A stretch of DNA of 31,837 bases, taken from assembly GCA_035476635.1 (NCBI GenBank), contig DATILI010000289.1, positions 1 to 31,837 of the forward strand, given 5' to 3'. This DNA comes from DATILI01 sp035476635 (GTDB taxonomy: Bacteria > Pseudomonadota > Gammaproteobacteria > Burkholderiales > Burkholderiaceae_C). The position numbers were made by a program, and so were the translations under genes. This document shows, one piece after another, positions 7,768 through 16,090 of the stretch; within the stretch, counting starts at the first letter, position 1; each line of letters opens with the position of its first letter. The notes under the pieces were generated by a model, which worked only from the letters and a program-made list of their open reading frames with translations, did not search any database and had not been told where the DNA came from.

Positions 7768-8393
7768 TTCACGTCGTTCTCTGTGACGATCACGCCCTGG
7801 TGCGCCGTGGCATCCGCGACACACTCCTGGAAGCGCCCGACATTCGTATCACCGGCGAGGCCGCCAGCTATTCCGAGGTGCGCGAGCTGCTGCGAACCGC
7901 GCAGTGCGATGTGCTGGTGCTGGACCTGAACATGCCGGGCCGAGGCGGCATGGACGTACTCGCCAGCCTGCGCGAGACCGCTTCGCCCGTCAAAGTCCTG
8001 GTGGTGTCGATGTTTCCCGAAGACCAGTACGCCATCCGGTGCCTGCGCGCCGGAGCGCAAGGCTACGTCAATAAGGCGGGAGACCCGGTCGAGCTGATCT
8101 CCGCCGTGCGCACCGTCATGCAGGGACGCAAGTACGTCACCCCGGAAGTGGCACAGATGCTGGTCGAAAGCCTCTCCAAGCCCAGCTCCGAGGTGCCGCA
8201 TGCCGCGCTGTCCGAGCGTGAACTGCAGACGCTTCTCAAGATTGCCTCGGGCAAGCGCCTTTCGGACATCGCCGAGGAATTGATGCTCAGCCCGAAGACC
8301 GTCAGCGTCTACCGCACCCGCGTGATGGAGAAACTGAATCTGTCCACCAATGCGGAGTTGACCGCCTATGCCATCCGCAGCGGCCTGATCTGA
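7764..8393 (+). CDS. NarL/FixJ-family response regulator
   Basis: The 209-residue DNA-binding response regulator has a receiver domain (about 1-120) with LCDDHALVRRG, phospho-acceptor D54 in VLDLNMPG, Ser in VVSMF and K104 in YVNKAGDP. It ends in a LuxR-type helix-turn-helix (about 147-207). The C-terminal motif is LSERELQTLLKIASGKRLSDIAEEL followed by SPKTVSVYRTRVMEKL, written here in two parts. It is translationally coupled to the kinase through a 4-base ATGA overlap and is its likely partner. Its targets cannot be read from the sequence. The gene converges on fliR with only 20 bases between stops. Confidence 0.93.
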   Translation: MIHVVLCDDHALVRRGIRDTLLEAPDIRITGEAASYSEVRELLRTAQCDVLVLDLNMPGRGGMDVLASLRETASPVKVLVVSMFPEDQYAIRCLRAGAQGYVNKAGDPVELISAVRTVMQGRKYVTPEVAQMLVESLSKPSSEVPHAALSERELQTLLKIASGKRLSDIAEELMLSPKTVSVYRTRVMEKLNLSTNAELTAYAIRSGLI

Positions 8394-8413
8394 CCGATCC
8401 CGGTACCGGAGAC

Positions 8414-9181
8414 CTAACGCCGGTTGAACAGGTCGATCACCCGCTCCATCAGCGCCATCATCGGATGGTCCAGCATGGGCAAGGTCGCGGCGATGCCAAT
8501 CAGGCCGGTGGCGAGCGTGACAGGAAACCCGACCGCATAGATGTTCATCTGCGGCGCGACGCGGGAAATGATGCCCAGGGTCAGGTTCACAAACAGCAGG
8601 AAGCCGATCATCGGCAGCGCGATCCACAGCGCACTGGCAAATAGCTCCGCCCCCAGCTCGTGCAGCCTGATCCTTTGCACCACCTCCAGAAAATTACCGT
8701 CGACCGGGAACGCTTCGAAGCTCCGAATCACCGCCATCAAGATCAGCAGGTGGCCGTTCACCACGACAAACAGCAGGATCGCCATATGGCCGAAAAAGCG
8801 CGACACAGCGCTGGTCTGCGTGTTGTTGGTCGGATCGAAGAAGGCGGCGAAGTTCAGCCCCATCTGCAGGCCGATGAGTTCGCCCGCCAACTCGACGGAC
8901 GCGAACACGATCCGCACGGCAAAGCCGATCGCCAGGCCAACGCCAATCTGCTGGAGCAGCGTGCCGAATGCCTGGGGGCTGTTGACGCTGACGATAGTCT
9001 GCCCGGTCAACGTGGCCTGCGCCGACAAGGCAACCAGGAAGGCCAGGCCGATCTTCACGCGCATCGGGATGGCCCGGATGGAAAACACCGGCGCCACGCT
9101 GAACAGGGCCAGCACGCGAAAGAACGGCCAGATGATGGGCGAAAGCCAGGTCATCAGCTGGGCTTCCGTAAAGGAGATCAC
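8414..9181 (-). CDS. fliR: Flagellar export gate protein FliR
   Basis: FliR is part of the FliP5Q4R1 export gate in the inner membrane. The 255-residue product has several hydrophobic membrane segments and the family's typical segments: RVLALFSVAPVFSIRAIPMRVK near the N-terminus (given in part), GLQMGLNFAAFFDPTNN in the middle and IGIAATLPMLD near the end. The start is GTG at 9181, with GAGG about seven bases upstream just after the fliQ stop; the longer open frame upstream runs through fliQ and is not coding in this frame. It is the last gene of the fliLMNOPQR run. Length agrees with the usual 255-265 residues. Confidence 0.94.
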   Translation of the reverse strand: MISFTEAQLMTWLSPIIWPFFRVLALFSVAPVFSIRAIPMRVKIGLAFLVALSAQATLTGQTIVSVNSPQAFGTLLQQIGVGLAIGFAVRIVFASVELAGELIGLQMGLNFAAFFDPTNNTQTSAVSRFFGHMAILLFVVVNGHLLILMAVIRSFEAFPVDGNFLEVVQRIRLHELGAELFASALWIALPMIGFLLFVNLTLGIISRVAPQMNIYAVGFPVTLATGLIGIAATLPMLDHPMMALMERVIDLFNRR

Positions 9182-9192
9182 AGCAAACCTCG

Positions 9193-9462
9193 TCAGAGCA
9201 CCATGGACGGGATGGATTCGATGGTGCGGCGTATGTAGTCGACCAGCAGGCTGAGCATCCACGGCCCGGCCAGCGCGAACACGGCAATGGCCGCGACCAG
9301 CTTGGGCACAAATGAAAGCGTGGCCTCGTGAATCTGCGTGATCGCCTGCACGATGCTCACGACCAGGCCCACCACCAGCACCACCAGCAGCACCGGCGCG
9401 GCCACCATGAGCAACAAGGTCAGGGCTTCGCGGCCCATGGTCAGCACCATCTGCGCGTTCAT
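9193..9462 (-). CDS. fliQ: Flagellar export gate protein FliQ
   Basis: FliQ is a small two-helix membrane protein that wraps the FliP-FliR export gate. The 89-residue product has two hydrophobic segments (about 16-38 and 52-75) separated by IVQAITQIHEATLSFVPK, the conserved FliQ signature. ATG at 9460-9462 is preceded by AAGGAAAG. It follows fliP by 15 bases and precedes fliR by 11, as in most flagellar operons. Nothing unusual was seen. Confidence 0.96.
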   Translation of the reverse strand: MNAQMVLTMGREALTLLLMVAAPVLLVVLVVGLVVSIVQAITQIHEATLSFVPKLVAAIAVFALAGPWMLSLLVDYIRRTIESIPSMVL

Positions 9463-9477
9463 CGAACTTTCCTTGGC

Positions 9478-10266
9478 CTACATCGCGAAGCTGGCGGCCA
9501 GCGAGCCGATGAGCAGGTTCCAGCCATCGGCCAGCACAAACAGCATGAGCTTGAACGGCAGCGCCACCAACACCGGCGAAAGCATCATCATGCCCAGCGA
9601 CATCAAGATGCTGGCGACGACGATATCGATCACCAGGAACGGGATGAAGATCATGAAGCCGATCTGGAAGGCCGACTTCAGCTCACTGGCCACGAACGCG
9701 GGAACCAGCACGCGGATCGGCGCAGTTTCCGCGGTGACGCCGGCCTCGAGCTTGGCCAGGCGCGCAAACAGGGCAAAGTCCGACTGGCGCGTCTGCTTCA
9801 GCATGAACTGGCGCATCGGCGCTTCCGCCTTCTCCAGCGCCTTCTCGAATGACAGGGCGTTCGTGGTGTAGGGCAGGTAGGCTTCGCGGTAGACGCGATC
9901 CAGGGTGGAGCCCATCACGAAGAAGGTGAGAAACAGCGACAGGCCGATGATGATCTGGTTCGGCGGCGCGGACTGCGTGCCCAGCGCCTGGCGCAGCAGG
10001 GAAAGCACGATCACGATGCGGGTGAAGCCCGTCATCATCAGCAGCACGGCCGGCAGGAACGACAGTGCGGTGAAGAACAGCAGCGTCTGGATGGGAACGG
10101 AAAAGCTGACCCCGCCGCTTCCCGTGCCCACCAGCAAAGGCAACTGGCCGCCAGCCTGTGCCAACGCCGGCAGTGGCGCCAGCGCCAATGCCAGCAGGGC
10201 AGCCACGCCGAGCACGCGGCGCACAGCTTGCAACCGCCTTGCAGCCGAGAAAACAAAATCAAACAC
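9478..10266 (-). CDS. fliP: Flagellar export gate protein FliP
   Basis: FliP is the main channel-forming protein of the flagellar export gate. The product (262 residues from the chosen start) begins with a positively charged segment and a hydrophobic stretch ending ALAQA, a likely cleaved signal peptide as is usual for FliP. The family motifs follow: MMTGFTRIVIVLSLLRQALG, PPNQIIIGLSLFLTFFVM and FIPFLVIDIVVASILMSLGM. I chose GTG at 10266 because GGAGGG lies seven bases upstream; ATG at 10290, which would add eight residues, has no clear site. With the GTG start the gene overlaps the fliO stop by eight bases. Confidence 0.93.
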   Translation of the reverse strand: MFDFVFSAARRLQAVRRVLGVAALLALALAPLPALAQAGGQLPLLVGTGSGGVSFSVPIQTLLFFTALSFLPAVLLMMTGFTRIVIVLSLLRQALGTQSAPPNQIIIGLSLFLTFFVMGSTLDRVYREAYLPYTTNALSFEKALEKAEAPMRQFMLKQTRQSDFALFARLAKLEAGVTAETAPIRVLVPAFVASELKSAFQIGFMIFIPFLVIDIVVASILMSLGMMMLSPVLVALPFKLMLFVLADGWNLLIGSLAASFAM

Positions 10267-10615
10267 CAGCGCGCCCTCCATCGTCCGCATGCAGGACCGG
10301 TTCGACCATCGTCATCACCGGTGTCGAAGCGCGCGGCATCGCGGCCGCTGCGCCAACGCCTGCGGGCATGCTGTGCAGGCAGCTGATGTTCTGGCCGGCA
10401 ACGCCCAGCACCAGCCAGGTACGCGCGCCTTCCGGCCCGACCTCCACCGTGACGACACGCTGCTGCGGCCCCACCGCCAACGCAGAAACCAGCCTGGACG
10501 CCGAGGTGGCGGCAGCCCCACCGGCACCGGCGCGCCGCTGCAGCCACTTGATGGCCCACGGCAGCATCGCCAGCAAGACGATGAACAGCACCACCGTGCC
10601 CAGCGTTTGACCCAT
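10259..10615 (-). CDS. fliO: Flagellar biosynthesis protein FliO
   Basis: FliO is a small membrane protein that helps assemble the FliP ring. The 118-residue product has one N-terminal membrane helix (about residues 4-23, TLGTVVLFIVLLAMLPWAI) followed by a basic cytoplasmic part with the RLVSALAVGPQQRVVTVEV stretch typical of FliO. A poorly conserved tail follows. ATG at 10615 is the simplest start; GTG at 10633, five bases after the fliN stop, would add six residues, and neither has a strong ribosome site. The 3' end overlaps fliP. The open frame extends far upstream through fliN but is not coding there. Confidence 0.88.
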   Translation of the reverse strand: MGQTLGTVVLFIVLLAMLPWAIKWLQRRAGAGGAAATSASRLVSALAVGPQQRVVTVEVGPEGARTWLVLGVAGQNISCLHSMPAGVGAAAAMPRASTPVMTMVEPVLHADDGGRAGV

Positions 10616-10638
10616 GATGCCCGTGCTATCCACAGCTT

Positions 10639-11067
10639 TTATCCACGGCTGACCCGGCGCAAGCGCTCCGAAGGCGTTACCACATCGGTCAGGCGAATAC
10701 CGAACTTGTCGTTCACCACGACCACCTCGCCCTGGGCAATCAGGTAGCCATTGACCAGCACGTCCATCGGTTCGCCGGCGAGTGCGTCCAGCTCCACCAC
10801 CGAGCCTTGCGCCAGTTGCAGGATGTACTTGATGGGCACCTTGGTACGGCCCAACTCCACCGAGAGCTGGACCGGAATGTCCAGCACCATATTGATGTCG
10901 TTGACTGTTCCATCGCCCGAGCCTGTCGCAAACGGCCGGATGGCGTCGCCCGCGAGCGGGCCACCCTGGTCGGACGCGTCCGGAGTGGATTCGGATTTCT
11001 TTTGCTCTTCGAGCGCTTCGGCCCAACCCGCCAGCGGGTCGTCGGCATTGGTATCGTCAGGCGGCAT
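10639..11067 (-). CDS. fliN: Flagellar motor switch protein FliN
   Basis: FliN forms the bottom of the C-ring with FliM and binds CheY-P and FliH. The 142-residue product has a variable acidic N-terminal half and a C-terminal SpoA/FliN domain (about 58-140). That domain contains LDIPVQLSVELGRTKVPIK, the hydrophobic GSVVELDALAGEP patch and VNDKFGIRLTDVV. ATG at 11067 follows AGGAGA, which lies inside the end of fliM; the two genes overlap by 11 bases and are probably translationally coupled. The domain structure is ordinary. Confidence 0.95.
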   Translation of the reverse strand: MPPDDTNADDPLAGWAEALEEQKKSESTPDASDQGGPLAGDAIRPFATGSGDGTVNDINMVLDIPVQLSVELGRTKVPIKYILQLAQGSVVELDALAGEPMDVLVNGYLIAQGEVVVVNDKFGIRLTDVVTPSERLRRVSRG

Positions 11068-12061
11068 TTTTATCTCCTAGCCAGTTCAGGTCGTTGCCCC
11101 GCAGGCGCTCCTCGATGCGGATTGCGTATTTGGAGTTGTGGGTCCCGTACTGGCATTCGAAGACCGGTACCCCTCCGATGGAGGCCTTGATGCGAGGCTC
11201 TCTGTCCAATTCGATGAAGTCGCCCGGCTTCATCGCGAGCAGTTGCTCCACGGTGGCGTCCGCCCGTGCCAGCTCGGCAACCAGGGTTACCTCGGCCGCC
11301 TGGATTTCGCGCGTCAGCAGCTTCACCCAGCGCCGGTCGACCTCGATGGAATCGCCTTGCGTGGACGAATACAGCACATCGCGAATCGGCTCCAGCGTCG
11401 CATACGGCATGCAGAAATGGATGGAGCCGGAGATCTCGCCGATTTCAAGCTGGAACGCGGTGGACACCACGATCTCGCTGGGCGTCGCGATGTTGGCAAA
11501 CTGCGGCTGCATTTCCGAGCGCTGGTAGTCCAGCTCCAGCGGATAAATGCCCTTCCAGGCCTTCTTGTATTCCGAGCAGATCACATCCACCAGGCGGTTG
11601 ATGACGCGCTGCTCGGTCGGCGAGAAGTCGCGCCCTTCAATGCGGGTCTGGTACTTGCCGATGCCGCCAAACAACGTATCGATCACGCCGAACACCAGCG
11701 CCGGCTCGCAAACGATCAAACCGCTGCCGCGCAAGGGGCGGATGGCGACGATGTTGAAGTTGGTCGGAACTGCCAGTTCGCGCAAGAACGCGCTGTAGCG
11801 CTGCACCACGACGGTGCCGACCGAAATCTCTGGGCTTCTGCGGATGAAATTGAACAGGCCGATGCGGAAGTTGCGTGCGAATCGCTCGTTGACGATTTCC
11901 ATCGTCGGCATGCGCCCGCGAACGATACGTTCCTGGCTGGAAATGTCGTAGTTGCGGATGGCACCGGCCTCCGGCACCTCCTCGACCAGCTTCTGGCTTT
12001 CACCAGTAACCCCTTCGAGCAGTGCATCGACTTCTTCCTGCGAAAGAAATGACTCACTCAT
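11057..12061 (-). CDS. fliM: Flagellar motor switch protein FliM
   Basis: FliM is the C-ring protein that receives the chemotaxis signal. The 334-residue product begins with the CheY-P-binding peptide (LSQEEVDALLEG, residues 6-17). A middle domain of the CheC/FliM fold follows (about 45-235; includes the FGGIGKY segment) and then a C-terminal SpoA domain (about 250-325). ATG at 12061 has GGGAGCG upstream; the longer open frame into fliL is rejected because the CheY-binding peptide should be at the very N-terminus. Its neighbours are fliL (22 bases upstream) and fliN (11-base overlap). Confidence 0.96.
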   Translation of the reverse strand: MSESFLSQEEVDALLEGVTGESQKLVEEVPEAGAIRNYDISSQERIVRGRMPTMEIVNERFARNFRIGLFNFIRRSPEISVGTVVVQRYSAFLRELAVPTNFNIVAIRPLRGSGLIVCEPALVFGVIDTLFGGIGKYQTRIEGRDFSPTEQRVINRLVDVICSEYKKAWKGIYPLELDYQRSEMQPQFANIATPSEIVVSTAFQLEIGEISGSIHFCMPYATLEPIRDVLYSSTQGDSIEVDRRWVKLLTREIQAAEVTLVAELARADATVEQLLAMKPGDFIELDREPRIKASIGGVPVFECQYGTHNSKYAIRIEERLRGNDLNWLGDKNAA

Positions 12062-12083
12062 GGCTTGCGCTCCCGCACTGTCT

Positions 12084-12674
12084 TCACTGCACAATAAAAC
12101 TGGAGAACAGAACCCGCTGCACGGGGTTCGGCTCGCCCTTGGGGGCTGACTTCTTGTCGGACTCGTCGTCCTTGCCCTTGCCATCCTTGCCGGCCTTGGC
12201 GCTCATCGCCGGTTTCGGCGCAATCAAGCCCAATGGGCGCGACACCTCGACCAGGATGTCCGCAGCCAGTTTCTCCTTGCCTTCGCGTTGCAACAACTCT
12301 TCGGAGGTGCGTTGCGAAACAATCAGCAAAATGCCGCTGCGGATGGCCGGAAGATAGGACTTGACCCGGTCTTCGGTCTTCTTGTCGGCCAATTCCAGGG
12401 TTACGCCAATCTGGGCAAAGCGCTCGCCGCCCGGATCTGCCAGGTTGACCACCATGTTTTCCATCGGGAGAAACGTCGGCGGAGTCTTGGAAGCTGCTTC
12501 GGCCGCGACTTCCTCGCCGTCTTCGGAAGCCTGGTTGCGCTTCATGAGAAACAGCCCCACGCCACCCACCGCGACCAGGAGCAGCACCACGGCCACGACA
12601 ATGATGACGAGTTTTTTCTTCTTCGGCGTCTCTTTGACGGGTGCTTCGGCAGCGGGTTCAGCAGCAGTGGCCAC
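12084..12674 (-). CDS. fliL: Flagellar basal body-associated protein FliL
   Basis: FliL is a single-pass inner-membrane protein at the base of the motor that supports stator function. The 196-residue product has a short Ala/Glu-rich cytoplasmic start, a KKKK stop-transfer-like patch, one membrane helix (about 22-44) and a periplasmic domain with FLPMENMVVNLADPGGERFAQIG. It ends with the conserved VQRVLFSSFIVQ. Between the domain and that ending lies an insert of about 30 residues rich in Lys, Asp and Gly (around 152-182), which is not part of the usual core. Start is GTG at 12674 with AAGGAAA upstream. It is the first gene after the fliK terminator. Confidence 0.93.
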   Translation of the reverse strand: MATAAEPAAEAPVKETPKKKKLVIIVVAVVLLLVAVGGVGLFLMKRNQASEDGEEVAAEAASKTPPTFLPMENMVVNLADPGGERFAQIGVTLELADKKTEDRVKSYLPAIRSGILLIVSQRTSEELLQREGKEKLAADILVEVSRPLGLIAPKPAMSAKAGKDGKGKDDESDKKSAPKGEPNPVQRVLFSSFIVQ

Positions 12675-12741
12675 GGTGTTTCCTTTTCTCCAGTGCCATT
12701 ATTGGACTACGCCAGAATCACAATGACCAGAATAGGGCCTC

Positions 12742-12764
12742 AAAACCCCGGTACATTGCCGGGG
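12742..12764 (-). terminator. Rho-independent terminator after fliK
   Basis: On the minus strand CCCCGG, a 7-base loop and CCGGGG form a perfect 6-pair GC stem followed by TTTT. It lies 43 bases past the fliK stop and ahead of fliL, so it should end much of the fliFGHIJK transcript and separate it from fliLMNOPQR. The short T run suggests partial read-through. The remaining spacer up to fliL showed no convincing sigma-28 or sigma-54 promoter. Confidence 0.6.
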
Positions 12765-12807
12765 CGCATCGCGTTTCACCGCGCGCGGGCAGTCCCCGCA
12801 TCACCCT

Positions 12808-14187
12808 TCAGGCAAACACGTCCACCGCGCCCAAAGGCCTCGCGGCGCGCGCGGGTCCCGTTTGCGGCGCGGCGGGCTCTGGCTTGCCGCCGGCGCCAGG
12901 CTGCGCATCGCGCCCTTGGCGGCCACCCGCCTGCGCATCCGCGTCGCCCTTGCCGGAAGTCCCGACGGACGCGCCGGACAACACCAAGCCTTCGCTTTGC
13001 AGCAACTCCTTGAGCTGCGGCATCGCGTTTTCCAGCCATGCGCGGGCAGGCGCATTGTCGCTGCGGAACATGACCTCGGCCTCGTTGCCCGTGACGGAAA
13101 TGCTGACTTCCACCGGCTGGTCGCCGAAGCCATCGAGCTTCAGTTGCGCCCCTTGAGTTTTTTGCGTGATCCAGACACTGACCTGCTTGGCCATCAACTC
13201 TTCGGGCGTCAGCTGCTGGCTTGCCGCAATGCTGGCGAAGCTCACGTCGCCCGATGTTCTGGCAGCCGATGCCGGCCCAGGGTCCATGACCGCGGAAAGG
13301 GTTGACGTGAACGACTGGCCGCCGGAACCGGGCTTGTCGCGGCCCCGGTCGGGCGTCGCGCCGTCCTTGGCATCGAATGCAGCCAGGAGTTGCGCCGTGG
13401 CGGAGACCATGTTGTCCACCGGTGCCGTCAGGGAGCTTGACTTGGCGTCACGCGAATCCGCTTGCAGCGCAGCACCGCGCGCCAGGCCGGCGAGTGCGCC
13501 TTTGGCAGGATCGAAGGCCGCGACGCGCGCGGGTGTGGCTTTCGCGGCCAGCGCGCTTTCGTCGGTACGCATGGCCAATCCGACCGTCGGCGTATGCGTT
13601 GCCGCCTCTTGCAAAGCACCCAATGCCGCGCCCGGCCTCGCATCCGATGAAGCGGGCGCCTTGAGGCCAGCGACCAGCTCGGCGATGGATTCCGCCGATG
13701 GCCCTTCGGTCAGGGTAGCCGGGTCCTGGAAACGTTCGACGGTCCCGGTCACTTGGCCTTCGCTTGCCGCCGTCACCTCGGCGCCGGTCGCGACCAGCCC
13801 CGTCGCCGCCTGTCCCGGTGCAGCGCCATGGCCGGACTTGCCGGCAAGTCCAGCCAGGCCCTTGGCACCTGCAGCACCATCGGCCGCCGTGCCGCCGGTG
13901 TCCGTGGCGGGCGCCGCTGCCGTCGCAGCACAGGCCGCATCGGGCGCGATGCCGGGCCGGTCCTGGCCGGGGTCACCGGCAGCGGCTCCCTCGGCCTCGG
14001 TGGCCTCATCTGCCGTGCCAGACGCCAGCGCATCCTGATCGGCCTGGCTACCCATACCGCTCAAAAGCAAGGAGAATGCGCCGGCCCCGGCGTCCGGCCC
14101 CTTGCCGCGGTTCTTCAACCCATGGCCTGCGCCATGCACGGCCGAGCCCTGGGTACTGCCCGCGGGACCAGTTTCTATCGCCATCAT
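12808..14187 (-). CDS. fliK: Flagellar hook-length control protein FliK
   Basis: FliK is an exported molecular ruler that ends hook growth by switching the export gate to filament proteins. The 459-residue product has a long low-complexity N-terminal part rich in Ala, Gly and Thr, as usual. Its C-terminal substrate-switch domain (about 325-420) contains LTPEELMAKQVSVWITQKTQ, a repeat of short beta-strands (VEVSISVTGNEAEVMFRS) and WLENAMPQLKELLQSEGL. The tail is disordered. ATG at 14187 (followed by a second ATG) has GGAAG upstream and overlaps the fliJ stop by four bases (ATGA). It is the last gene of the fliFGHIJK run. Confidence 0.9.
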   Translation of the reverse strand: MMAIETGPAGSTQGSAVHGAGHGLKNRGKGPDAGAGAFSLLLSGMGSQADQDALASGTADEATEAEGAAAGDPGQDRPGIAPDAACAATAAAPATDTGGTAADGAAGAKGLAGLAGKSGHGAAPGQAATGLVATGAEVTAASEGQVTGTVERFQDPATLTEGPSAESIAELVAGLKAPASSDARPGAALGALQEAATHTPTVGLAMRTDESALAAKATPARVAAFDPAKGALAGLARGAALQADSRDAKSSSLTAPVDNMVSATAQLLAAFDAKDGATPDRGRDKPGSGGQSFTSTLSAVMDPGPASAARTSGDVSFASIAASQQLTPEELMAKQVSVWITQKTQGAQLKLDGFGDQPVEVSISVTGNEAEVMFRSDNAPARAWLENAMPQLKELLQSEGLVLSGASVGTSGKGDADAQAGGRQGRDAQPGAGGKPEPAAPQTGPARAARPLGAVDVFA

Positions 14188-14648
14188 GATCTTCCAACAG
14201 TTGGATTTACCGAAAAATTCCGATGCTGCGCAGCCGCCAGCTCATCCACGTCGCGCTGCTCGCGGCGGCCCTGCTCGCGTGCCATGGTGATGCGTTTTTT
14301 CTCGCATACCTTCTTCAGGCTGGCCAGCCTGATCTCGGCTTGCAGCACGCCGGCCTTGCAGGCTTGCACACGCGCTTCGCGGTCGCGCAAGACACTCTTT
14401 TGCAACTCCATGGCGTGGCTCAACCGGTCCATGAACTGGTAGTGGTGGCGCATCAATTCCGGCGTGGTCGAGATCTGCCCGCGCACCGTCCAGCGCGTCT
14501 CGGTTTCTTTCGCATAGCCCTCCAGTTGCACCATCTGTTCATGCGCGGCGGCCAGCGCCTGCTCGGCCTGCGCCACCTCCTGCATCGCGGCATCGCGCTT
14601 GCGCGTGGCCAGATCGACAGCCAGCAGCAGGGTCTTGAGGGTGGACAT
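14184..14648 (-). CDS. fliJ: Flagellar export chaperone/stalk protein FliJ
   Basis: FliJ is a coiled-coil protein that sits in the FliI hexamer and couples the ATPase to the export gate. The 154-residue product is almost wholly helical and highly charged: long heptad-like stretches run from residue 5 to about 140, with many Glu, Gln, Arg and Lys and no hydrophobic membrane segment. ATG at 14648 lies 26 bases after the fliI stop, with only a weak ribosome site. The gene ends in a 4-base overlap with fliK. Sequence conservation of FliJ is low, so the call rests on length, coiled-coil character and position between fliI and fliK. Confidence 0.88.
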   Translation of the reverse strand: MSTLKTLLLAVDLATRKRDAAMQEVAQAEQALAAAHEQMVQLEGYAKETETRWTVRGQISTTPELMRHHYQFMDRLSHAMELQKSVLRDREARVQACKAGVLQAEIRLASLKKVCEKKRITMAREQGRREQRDVDELAAAQHRNFSVNPTVGRS

Positions 14649-14674
14649 GATGGCCTGGCCTGGTCTGCCGCGCG

Positions 14675-16090
14675 TCAGCGGTCGGCGTACTCGCCGAGCA
14701 TGGCAACGGCCATGGTATCGACGCTGTCGGAAAGCGGCGCGGCCACATGCATGTCCTGCTGCAGAAACTGCGTCATGGCCTGGTGCAGGCGGATCGCCTC
14801 GTCCAGCGCGGGGTCCGAGCCGGCCATGTAGGCGCCGATCTGGATCAGGTCGCGCCCCTTCTGGTATTTGGAGTTGATCGCGCGAAAACGCCGCGCCATC
14901 TCGAAGTGCTGGCGCGAGACGACGTTGTGCATCACCCGCGATGCCGACTGTTCGATGTCGATCGCCGGGAAATGCCCGGCTTCCGCCAGCGAGCGGGACA
15001 GCACGATGTGGCCGTCCAGAATGGCGCGCGCCGCGTCGGCAATCGGGTCCTGCTGGTCGTCGCCCTCGGACAGCACGGTATAGAACGCGGTGATCGAACC
15101 AACGCCCTGCAGGCCGTTGCCGCTGCGCTCCACCAACTGCGGCAGCTTGGCAAAACACGAAGGCGGATACCCCTTGGTGGCCGGTGGTTCACCGATGGCC
15201 AGTGCGATTTCGCGCTGCGCCATGGCATAGCGCGTCAAGGAATCCATGAGCAGCAGCACGTGCTTGCCCTGGTCGCGAAAGTATTCGGCCACCGCGGTCG
15301 CGTATGCCGCGCCCTGCATGCGCAAAAGCGGCGGGGCGTCGGCGGGCGCGGCCACCACCACCGAGCGCGCGCGCCCGTCGTCGCCAAGAATGTCTTCGAC
15401 GAACTCCTTGACTTCGCGTCCGCGTTCGCCGATCAGGCCCACGACGATCACGTCAGCCTTGGTGTAGCGCGCCATCATGCCCAGCAGCACGCTCTTGCCG
15501 ACGCCGGAGCCCGAGAACAGGCCGATGCGCTGCCCTCGCCCAACCGTCAACAGCGCGTTGATGGCACGCACGCCGGTGTCCAGCGTCTCCCGCACGGGAT
15601 CGCGGTCCATGGCGTTGATCTGGGTGCGGTCCAGCGGCTCGGAAGCGACATCGCGCACCGGGCCCATATGGTCCATCGGCGCGCCATGGGCATCGACCAC
15701 CCGGCCCAGCAAGCCGTCACCCAACGGCAACTGCAATACGCCGACACCCGAGGCGCCCTGTTGGCGCGCACTCTCGCGCAGCCTGGGCACGGGAACGTAG
15801 GGTGGCGCGGGCACCACCCCGGCGCCGCTGGACAGGCCATGGATGTCGCCGGCCGGCATGAGGAATGCGCGGTCGTTGCTGAAACCCACCACCTCGGCCA
15901 ATACACCCGCGCGCTGGCCGGAAGACACCATGCATTGCGAACCCACCGGAACCCGCAGGCCCGCGGCCTCCAGCACCAGTCCGGTCAGGCGCGTCAGGGT
16001 GCCGCGCGTCTCCAGTGTGCTGCCAGCATTGACGCGGTCTTGCACGTCCTGCATGAAGTGGTCCCAGACGGGAACAGTTTCAGTGTTCAT
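14675..16090 (-). CDS. fliI: Flagellum-specific export ATPase FliI
   Basis: FliI is the hexameric ATPase of the flagellar export apparatus. The 471-residue product shows Walker A GSGVGKS (194-200), the VGLIGERGREVKEF segment, Walker B in HVLLLMDSLTRYAMAQREIA and the GEPPATKGYPPS segment, all typical of the FliI/YscN group. ATG at 16090 lies inside the 3' end of fliH (11-base overlap), suggesting coupled translation; the longer open frame into fliH is antisense to no feature and is not coding. FliH, encoded just upstream, is its regulator, and FliJ follows. Confidence 0.96.
   Translation of the reverse strand: MNTETVPVWDHFMQDVQDRVNAGSTLETRGTLTRLTGLVLEAAGLRVPVGSQCMVSSGQRAGVLAEVVGFSNDRAFLMPAGDIHGLSSGAGVVPAPPYVPVPRLRESARQQGASGVGVLQLPLGDGLLGRVVDAHGAPMDHMGPVRDVASEPLDRTQINAMDRDPVRETLDTGVRAINALLTVGRGQRIGLFSGSGVGKSVLLGMMARYTKADVIVVGLIGERGREVKEFVEDILGDDGRARSVVVAAPADAPPLLRMQGAAYATAVAEYFRDQGKHVLLLMDSLTRYAMAQREIALAIGEPPATKGYPPSCFAKLPQLVERSGNGLQGVGSITAFYTVLSEGDDQQDPIADAARAILDGHIVLSRSLAEAGHFPAIDIEQSASRVMHNVVSRQHFEMARRFRAINSKYQKGRDLIQIGAYMAGSDPALDEAIRLHQAMTQFLQQDMHVAAPLSDSVDTMAVAMLGEYADR

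Noticed and set aside
8400..8409. CCGGTACCGG palindrome between the response regulator and fliR
   Set aside because: It has no loop, so it cannot form a terminator hairpin, and ten-base palindromes occur by chance in such DNA.
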